In this document: positions 54,101 to 63,100 of the stretch, in pieces
Position numbering within the stretch: position 1 is the stretch's first letter
Layout: every line of letters starts with the position of its first letter
NCBI RefSeq assembly: GCF_949628215.1
Contig: NC_134278.1
Location: forward strand, 107,303,277 to 107,367,276
DNA from: Phalacrocorax aristotelis
Taxonomy: Eukaryota > Chordata > Aves > Suliformes > Phalacrocoracidae
Length of the DNA: 64,000 nt
Direction of reading: 5' to 3'
Program-made: the position numbers and the translations under genes
The notes under the pieces: model-generated
The model's input: only the letters and a program-made list of their open reading frames with translations
The model's database searches: none
What the model was told of the DNA's origin: nothing

Positions 54101-57100
54101 CCACACCTCGAGTACTGTGTGCAGTTTTGGGCCCCTTATGACAAGGACATTGAGGTGCTGGAGCATGTCCAGAGAAGGGCGATGAAGTTGGTGAAGGGTC
54201 TAGAGAACAAGCCTTATGAGGAGCGGCTGAGGGAATTGGGGTGGTTTAGTCTGGAGAAGAGGAGGCTGATGGGAGACCGTATCGCTCTCTACAATTACCT
54301 GAAAGGAGGTTGTAGCGAGGCAGGGGTCGGTCTCTTCTCCCTAGTAACAAGAGATAGGACAAGACGAAATGGCCTCAAGCTGTGCCAGGGGAGGTTTAGG
54401 TTGGATATTAGGAAGAACTTCTTCACCGAAAGGGTTGTCAGGCATTGGAACAGGCTGCCCAGGGAGGTGGTTGAGTCTCCATCCCTGGAGGTATTCAGAA
54501 GAAGGGTAGACGTGGTGCTTGAGGATATGGTTTAGTGGCGGACTTGGCAGTGATAGGTTAGCGGTTGGACTCGATGATCTTAAGGGTCTTTTCCAACCTT
54601 AACGATTCTATGATTCTAAGGATGCACAGAGCCTCTGGGCCAGTCACGATGGGTTGCTTGTGCCTCTCATTCCTGGTTAAGCTCACTTGGGCCTCTAATA
54701 TAGTTAGCTCTTGGGGATCCCCTTGTCACTCCAGCAATACTGATGGGTTCTGCCCTTATATAGTTTGATGGCATTAGGGTGCACTGTGCACCAGTGTCCA
54801 CTAAAGCTTTATACTCCTGTGGGTTAGATGTGCCAGGCCATCAATCCACACAGTCCAGTAAACATAGCTATCCCTTTCCTCCACCTGGCTGGAGGCAGGG
54901 CTCCTCTATTCCTGATCATAGTATTCGTTACTTCTTGTAAATACGAATCACAAGCGTCTCTATTAGGATCAGAAATAAAATCAGCACTTCTGCTCCTCTG
55001 TCTGGGGAATTGCTTACTGGAAACTGGAGCAGCAGCTTTCCTGGAAGAACCCGCCTGAGTAATTCTTTTTCTTTGCAGCTCACGTACCTGTGCCTCTAGG
55101 GTCGAGGTAGGTTTTCCATCCCACTTCCTCATGTCCTCTCCGTGGTCACACAGGTAAAACCATAGGGTACCCTGTCGTGCGTATCCTCTCTCTTGAGCAA
55201 AGGGACGCTTACTTCTAATGGCTGAGATACTGGTCCATACCAGTAGGGAGTAGGACATATCCTCTTTGAGCTGCTGAACCTTCAGGGACAGTTTCTCCAC
55301 AGCCGAGATGAGGAAGAAAGATTTGCTTTGTAATCCCAGAGTTTATCAATCACCTCCACCACTGTTGGTGCCTCATCATCTTTCCAGGACATTACAGCCA
55401 GTGAGTTTCCATGCATTGATGGTGCGCTCTGTACAAACTTCTGCCACATGGGTCACATGCACTGGGCTTCATCTGGATCTTTGGATGACTGTTGATCATA
55501 TAGGTCACTATAAATCACCTCAAGCATGGCTAGTTCCTTCAGGTACTGGATACCTTTCTCTGTGGTCATCCATTTTCCTAGATGTGATATACAATATCTT
55601 CCTTGAAGGGATATCGTTCTCACACCTGACAGGAGTTGCTTCCAGAGGCTGAGGGCTTATGTTCCTTTTCCAATTGCGTTGTCAATGCCCCCTTCCCTAG
55701 AAAAGGGATCCCAGCTGTTTGGCTTCCTTCCCCTCTAATTCCAGGATACTGGCCTGGAATCGGAGCAGCCAGGTGACAATGTGCTCACCTGAACGACAGC
55801 CGAAATCTTTTTGCATATCCCGCAACTCACTCAAGGATAGCGATCGGGTAGTTTCCATTTCTTGTACGAGTTCTTCTTCCTCCTCCTCTTCTCTTGATGG
55901 CCCTGCTTTTCCATCATCTCTTTCTAAACGAGTTGACTTTCTCTTCCAGGATTTCTTCTTGTGTATAGGGGCGACTGATACTGGCATGGGTTGATCCTCT
56001 GATTCACCTGCAAATGCTTGTCACTGGGGTTAGAGTAGCCACAGCATTTGTCATGGGGGTTTGAGTGGCCACAGTGCTTGTCGCTTTCCTTGTCTTTGTC
56101 TTTGTAGATCCAGAGGCCTTCTCTTCCCCTTGGGGGTACTGAATACTGTTAAACAGAGCTCGATATGCATGGGCCAGGCCCAGCCCATTGCAGTGATTTG
56201 TATCTCTCTGGGATTGCCAGGGTGACAACATACTTCCTCCAAATATTCTACTAATTTTTCAGGATTCTGCACTTGTTCAGGAGTGAAGTCCCACAACACT
56301 GGGGTTGCCCACCATCATAGGCATTTGCCCATACTATCCCACATACCCTGCCACACATAGCTATCAAGTCTTGGGGCAGATCTCTGGATGTATTCTTAAC
56401 TTGTTTATTAAACTTAGAACTGAAACAGTCTGCCAAAGCAATACCAACAGATGTATCTTAACTACCCAAGGATGTTCAAGATATTGAAAAGTTGTTGTAA
56501 TGAAAGAGGAGGCATTATAGAAGATGGTAGCTAAGGTGCCATTCTGTATTTCCTCCATAAAAAACCTCTCAGAGGAGGAGGTATAGTTGCTAATCATATC
56601 CATTAAATGGTACCTGATGTACAGTAATGGCTTCAATATAAACTTCAAATACCAAATAGAACTCAAGGCCGATGTTTTAAAAACAATGCTCCCAGGCAAA
56701 ACAACACTAATCACTGCAGAGCACAGCAGACCACACAAACCAACACCAATCTTTAACAGACACAGCAAATACAAGAGTGTGGTGCAGATCGGATAAACTA
56801 ATATTGAGAACAGAGTCTATGCTGTGACCAGCAACTGTTACTATCTCAACCCTTTGTGCCCCATGAACCACTGTTGTGGTGTTCAGTTGCCAACTGGGGT
56901 TAACCATGCAGCCACTTGCTCACTCCCCCCATCCCTTTGGGATGGGGAGAGACTTGGAAGAGCAACAGCACAAAAAAAAAACTTGGGTTGAGATAAGAAC
57001 AGTTTAATAATTAAAATAATAATTATAATGATTATGATAATAATAACAACAATGATAATATAATAAAAAGGAAAAGGGAAAAAAACAAACAAATGATACA

Positions 57101-60100
57101 ACCGCTTACCACCTGCTGACTGATGCTGCCAGTCCCTAAGCCACGATTGCTGCCTGCCTCCCCCAGACAGCTCTTCCCAGGTAACATACTGGGCATGATG
57201 TTATGTGATATGGAATATCCCTTTGGCCAGTTTGAATCCACTCTTAGCTGTGCCCCTTCCCCTCCCGGCTTCTTGTGCACCCGGCAGAGCATGGCAAGCT
57301 CGAGAAGTCTGTGACTCATACAAGCACTACCCAGCAACAACCAAAACATCGGTGTGTTATCTCAACATTGTTTTCATACTAAGTCCAAAGCACAGCACTA
57401 TGCCAGCTGCAGTGAAGAAAATTAACTCTATCCCAGCTAAAACCATGACAGACCTCTTAAGTGTGGGTTTTTTTCCTTAACCTTTTCATTTGCTGTTACC
57501 TGAAGAGGAGTATTTTAGAAGCAGTGCAGCTTTTACAAGGGCAAATTGACTGTTTGATCAGTAAGGTGTAAGTCAGAATCACTCCCACTTTTCAGTACCT
57601 GAGTAGCATACCTTTCTCAATACTTAGCTTTCATTAGTTTGTTTATGATAGTCTCTTGAATATATTGTAATCCTGAGATCATGCTGGTTTTTTTCCTATG
57701 CCAAGAGCTGATTGGTAATGGATCACCCTGTCTTGAGTTAGTACTTAACTGTATTTAATGGCACATCCCTCAAATACATCTAGAAATAAAAATGTGTATG
57801 TAAGGTAATGCATGTACGCAAACATTGTTGTACTGCTCATAATATTGGAATCTCTGCAGATGTCAATAATAGAGTTCATATCCAAAACCTTTCTTGTCCC
57901 AGTATTCTTCTCTTCCAATTCCTGTTTCATTTTCTTGGTATTATTTCAATGTGTATAATTCCTTTTCATATGGTCCCAGACTACTTTTTTCCTGTTGTAG
58001 CAACAATATATTTGTAAGGACAGGTAGCCACTGTCCCACACTTAACGCTAATGTTGTCAATGTATTTTAGTGACCTGTTGTTGAAATACATTATTCTTTT
58101 GTTCTAGGGTATGGATCCAATAACTCGTCAAGTAGGACAACACATAGAAATGGAACCAGAGTGGGAAGCAGCATTTACACTGCAGATGAAATTAACACTT
58201 GTTATTTCAATGATGCAGGACTGGTGTGCTTTAGATGTAAGTTCCTTCTGAATTGTTTTTCCATATGAATATGTGAAGGGGAAAAAAATCCCAAACAAAT
58301 GCGTAGCAGTTGAGCAAGACACGTAACTGCACTGTAAGCCAAGATCATCATCTCTGAAGAAATGCAAATCTTTTCTGTATTGAAACACATCTTTTATGGC
58401 TTGACCGGACCAAGTCATATGAATGTGGTTAAGCCTTTTAAAAAATATTGCAGAGAGTTCTTTCAAGCATATGAAAGTTGTGATCATCACAACACTATCA
58501 GGTTATAATTTTCAGAGAAGAGGGAACAGAGGAGTAGGCCCTGGATTTACCAAATGCTTCCTGATTATAAATCAGGTTGCTACTCCGTAAGTGTTTCAAG
58601 TTTTAGGAGTACACAACTTTGGCATGATAAAATATGGCTATATAAAAAGTGATCCTAGAATATTTGACCATTCAAGATGGCTTTATCTGTAACTGTTAGT
58701 TAATGTGTAGAGATTACTAGCCTAGCATGATCATTGCTCAGAAAGTTCCCATAATGTAAGTTCCAAAAAGACAAAAAAACCCAACCCCAGTGGGTGTTTT
58801 TCTAATCAGACACATGTATGAGAGTTTTGCAATCTGTCCCCGCCTTAATTCACTTGCTTTTGTTGGATTCCTTATCTTAATTTTGCAGGACTGTTAATAA
58901 AGATAAAAACCGCAAACCTGTCAGACTTTTTTACATTGGCTGTGTTTTTTTTTTTTTCATAATCTCTCTAAACTGCAATCTTTCTTTCAGGAAAAAGTGT
59001 TAATCGAAGCTTACAAGAAATGCCTGACTGTGTTGATGCAGTGTCATAGTGGTTTTACTGATGGAGAACAGCCTATTGTTCTCAGTATGTGCGGACATTC
59101 AGTTGAGACCATCAGATACTGTGTTTCTCAGGAAAAAGTTAGCATTCATCTTCCAGTTTCTCGTTTACTTGCAGGTATGAACTAGTTTAAGAATATTTCA
59201 GGAAATGAAAAATGTTGCGTAAATGTGATTTGTATGCGTGTGCATAAGGAACCACACAACAGTTGTTTAAAGCCTGGATAGGATGCAATTTGGGCATTTT
59301 CTAGCCGTTTGGTAGCTTCTAGGCAAAATGTTACCAAGCACTGGAGAAGTTACCGTTTCAAGCCCGGGGAGATTCTCTCATGCCCCTGGATTTGTCAGTG
59401 GCGTGTGTGTATAGGCAGTTACTGGTGCTTTTTCCACGTGACTGATGCAAACAAATGCAACAAAACGTGGACTGTAGTTGGCTGTTTTGAAATGTGTTTA
59501 GCTGTCAGGTTGAACAGACTAATCAACATTCTGTTAGAGAACAGATTTATCAGACAGATGCGTCACCAGAAAATTAAGCTATGTCTTTCTCTTTGTATTG
59601 TCCCTATCTTGTTCAGCAGTTGTACTGAAAAATGGTTGATGAATTTTAGTTTACACAAACAGAAAGTCATATGATAAAAATAAATTCGTGGGTAATGAAG
59701 TGAAAAAAGTAATTCATAGGTAAAATACTATGCAGCTCAGCATTAAATAACTTTGTTTGAATCTTTAAGCAACACCCTTGTACCTTTAAAACAAAGAAAC
59801 AAAAAAAAACCCCTTATGTGTTTGTAGGGGTCTCATTATACTTCCTGAGGTATTTTATAAACCTCTAAGGACTAATAGAAAGGATGAGGTATCTGTCATT
59901 GATAATTTGTCCTGATAGATGAAGGACTCTTGGCTGTCGCTAAGGGGACATTAGAGAGTCAGAAGAAAGGCAAAAATCTCACTTGTACTGCAAGTTTTAT
60001 ACAGATACAATGAGAAAACTTTAATTCTCCGGAGATGTATGCTTTGTAATATGTGTCTCCAGGAAATAGCTGTGTAGCTCCAGGGTGATAAATCTGCAGA

Positions 60101-63100
60101 CTTACTTGTAGCTGTATCCAGAGAATGGTCTAGTACTAAATTAGATGACACTTTTTTTGTCCGATTTGAATTATGTAAGATACTGTGTGTAATATTGTGT
60201 ATGTATTTGTTTCATGTATTTACGTAGGCTTGCATGTTTTGCTGAGTAAAACTGAAGTGGCATATAAGTTTCCAGAGCTGCTGCCCCTGGTATGTAATTA
60301 AATGTAGCATATTAATTAAGTATAATTAATGCCAAATGTGAAATTGGTCATGTAAGAGTAGGATATTACTAAATAAAATGAAGGACCTTTTTGCTATGAA
60401 TTCTGTGAAGGGAGACTATATTTAATAGATAAAATTACCTCTTAAAGGATTAATATCTTGATATTCAAGACTGGAGCATAAGCAATCAGTATTGCTCTCT
60501 TAAATAACTTAAGACTTGGGTATGAGGTTTGTATTTTGTTCTTCATGCATTACCTTCTTTTTGTAGCAGAAACTGTTTTTAGGAACTCCTGGCAGGATCT
60601 GATTCCTTCTCCTTGGCCTAGGTTATAATGTTCTTCTCCAGCTGTTCTTGCTTCCTGCATGTTCTTATTGATTCGCTGTTTCTTTAAGGGGAAGTTAAAA
60701 AGAATGAGATAAATTGAGAGGAGAAAACATAACTGGGAGAAGAAATCTTGGTGTCTTTTGAAAGAAGTACTTGACCTTTGAATGAAAGAAAGCAAATGAC
60801 TGATATTAAATTGATAGTGTTGATATTTTAAAATACAAAACCTACTGTCTTTAAGAATAAACTAAAGCCCTTGTGGAGTACTCTGTGGAGTAAAGATGGG
60901 ATGTAAGGTTGGTTAACAACAATTGGATAGATTGTGAATAGGCTCATCAAATTTTTGTAATGTGTGTGTTGGATTTGCTTCTTTTTTGTATTGCCAAGAT
61001 ATTTTAATGATCAGAAATATCATCGTCCTTCGTTTCAGTCCCATTTTCTTTTCTCTCTGTATGTATCGAAATATTGCATTTTCTTAATGCAGAGTGAACT
61101 TAGCCCGCCTATGTTAATAGAACATCCTCTACGATGCCTAGTCCTATGTGCCCAAGTACATGCAGGGATGTGGAGAAGAAATGGGTTCTCTCTTGTTAAT
61201 CAGGTAAGTGCATAGTAGCTGAAGGATCACTGCTTTCTGATAACTCCCCCAAGAAAATTTCAGACCACGAAACCTCCCCTTTCTGTATTGATTTCAAATT
61301 TCACTTACATTGGTCTTATGGAAGGCAGTGCAAGGTAGGCATTTGTATCAGCACTCACACCATTTGAATATTTGTGCTTTGAAACTGGTCTTTGGTTTCT
61401 TACTCAGAAGTTGCTTTTTTGTTTCAGGACTGCTACAGTGCTCAGTGAACTTAGTGCTCTGTGTGTGAAGAAGTTTTAGTATAATGCAGTTAATGACTCG
61501 TAGCCTTTTTACTGTATATTGTCCAGCAGCAGCATGAAGTGCAGAATTAGATCTGTGCATCTTTGGTAATAATGCATTCATCACCTTCACATAGAAGTGT
61601 CTCAAGTATTAAAATATGCACCATTAAGATACTGTTACTATTTATGTTCATGAAGTAATTGAAATCCAAAGATCACACAGAAGTATTAGAACCCGTGTAG
61701 AGCTAAGTGTTTCTTGGCTGTTACCTCTCATACTTCTTTCACACCTCTGGAGACTAGCTCCATCCATCTCTAAACTTATCTTCTCTGTATTTGTACAAAT
61801 TAGGTCTTCGGTGTTTCAAGCATAACAGCTATAAAATGGGTACTGTAGTGTCAGTGCCACCCACAAGGGTGATCATCTAAAGTGATTTTCTCAGCAAGAC
61901 ATAGATTACAACAGAAATAGGATTTAGTTCTGTGAGGTGTTAACTTGATTTATTTGCAAGAAATGTCTTTCCCTCCCACAAACCCCATCTTCACTAGATA
62001 ATTGCAGTGCATGTGTAGTAGGAGGCTGAACCGAACTGCTCAAGCGTTACATTCTGACGCTTCTTGCCTCTTAACCTAAAGGGTTTTTATAAGGTGATGT
62101 CCTTTATTGTCATTATTAAAGCAAAAAGAGCTCTAGTTATGTACAATTATAGCAGCGCCCATATTACTGTAGGCACACATCAAATCTGAACGAATAGCTG
62201 TTGATGGAGAAATAAGTCTTTCTGTTAATTTCCCCAGGTTGTCAGTGTCTGGGAGTAACGAGCCTGGTTTAGTTTAGGTAATATGGCTCCCACAGTCTGG
62301 AAGTCCTTTCTCTTTGGCTATGGAGAGCTCAAGTTCAGCCAGCTCCTTTTGGGTATTTTCCCAGAGGATAGGAATGGGCATTTATGTGTGGATTATTAAT
62401 AAAGGGAAGAGATGGAAGGCATGCCTAGCTCTCTTCCATGTGATTCTGAGAAATGGTGTGTCTCTAGAGGAAAGTTTAGTATGCTGAAAATTGTTCCCGG
62501 TCCCAGGTAGAAACTTGACAGCCCTCTTTACTTTTACTTGATTGGGGTAGGATTAACCTTTCCCACATTTCAGTGCCATGCAGTGATTGTGGTGTTGCTG
62601 CTGCTTGGTGCAGTACTGTTGAGTTTACTCCCAGGACGGTTTGGGTTAAGTATGGTTCTATCACAGTATTAATATTTGGCTGAAACTGGCAATTCTTGAG
62701 AAAGATTATATCTCAGTTAATTAAAGAGCAATTCATGGAGCAAAGAAAAGACATTTCTCCAACGGCAAGGGCTTTCGCTCATGTGAATTTCAAACAGTTA
62801 ATTGCTAAACAAGTAGATATATTAAAGTGGACCTCTTTGAGGTCCACAAGATTTTTCCTTCTAAGTGTGTTCAATCTAGACATTAGATCAATACAACCCA
62901 GCCAGCAACTGTGCATAAAATTGCTTTTTACATAAAAATATATTTGTATAATTTTTTCAAATCATGGATTAATTTTCTGTTTACTAGTGCTGTGTATAAC
63001 AAAATTTATTTTTCCAGAATGAAAATAAGTTTAGACTAAATATGATGTTTGTTAATTATTGCGGTTTGGTTTTTTGTTTCAGATTTATTACTATCATAAT

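Larger units (their letters stand above)
48122..57450 (-). mobile_element. ERVL-like endogenous provirus, antisense in UBR2 intron 13, with aberrant 3' end
   Basis: On the minus strand the order is 5' LTR (57450-56872), leader, decayed gag, protease, a nested CR1, then reverse transcriptase, RNase H, integrase, a short noncoding region and a purine-rich tract. No env-like frame is seen. The outer ends are near-perfect inverted copies (TGTCGTGGTTTTAGCT at the left, its complement with one change at the right), flanked on both sides by GACC, a candidate 4-base target duplication. The 3' LTR is missing and replaced by a U6 copy. All genes carry stops and frameshifts, so it is defective. Assignment to the avian ERVL-like group rests on LTR and pol character; the exact family name is not assigned. 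Confidence 0.88.
58237..63082 (+). other. UBR2 introns between exons 14 and 18
   Basis: Introns 58237-58990, 59175-60227, 60290-61092 and 61204-63082. They are AT-rich, with short open frames that show no similarity. No mobile element or RNA gene is recognised. Confidence 0.75.

Noticed and set aside
51630..54618. CR1 as part of the retroviral pol
   Set aside because: It lies on the opposite strand, has LINE-type endonuclease and FADD-type RT, and ends with the CR1 octamer repeat.
55308..55994. Plus-strand frames, one with a serine run
   Set aside because: They are antisense to gag; the serine run is the complement of the glutamate-rich codons.
56852..56869. Primer-binding site after the 5' LTR
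   Set aside because: The minus-strand sequence begins with TGG close to the LTR end, but I could not match it to a particular tRNA 3' end, so no call is made.
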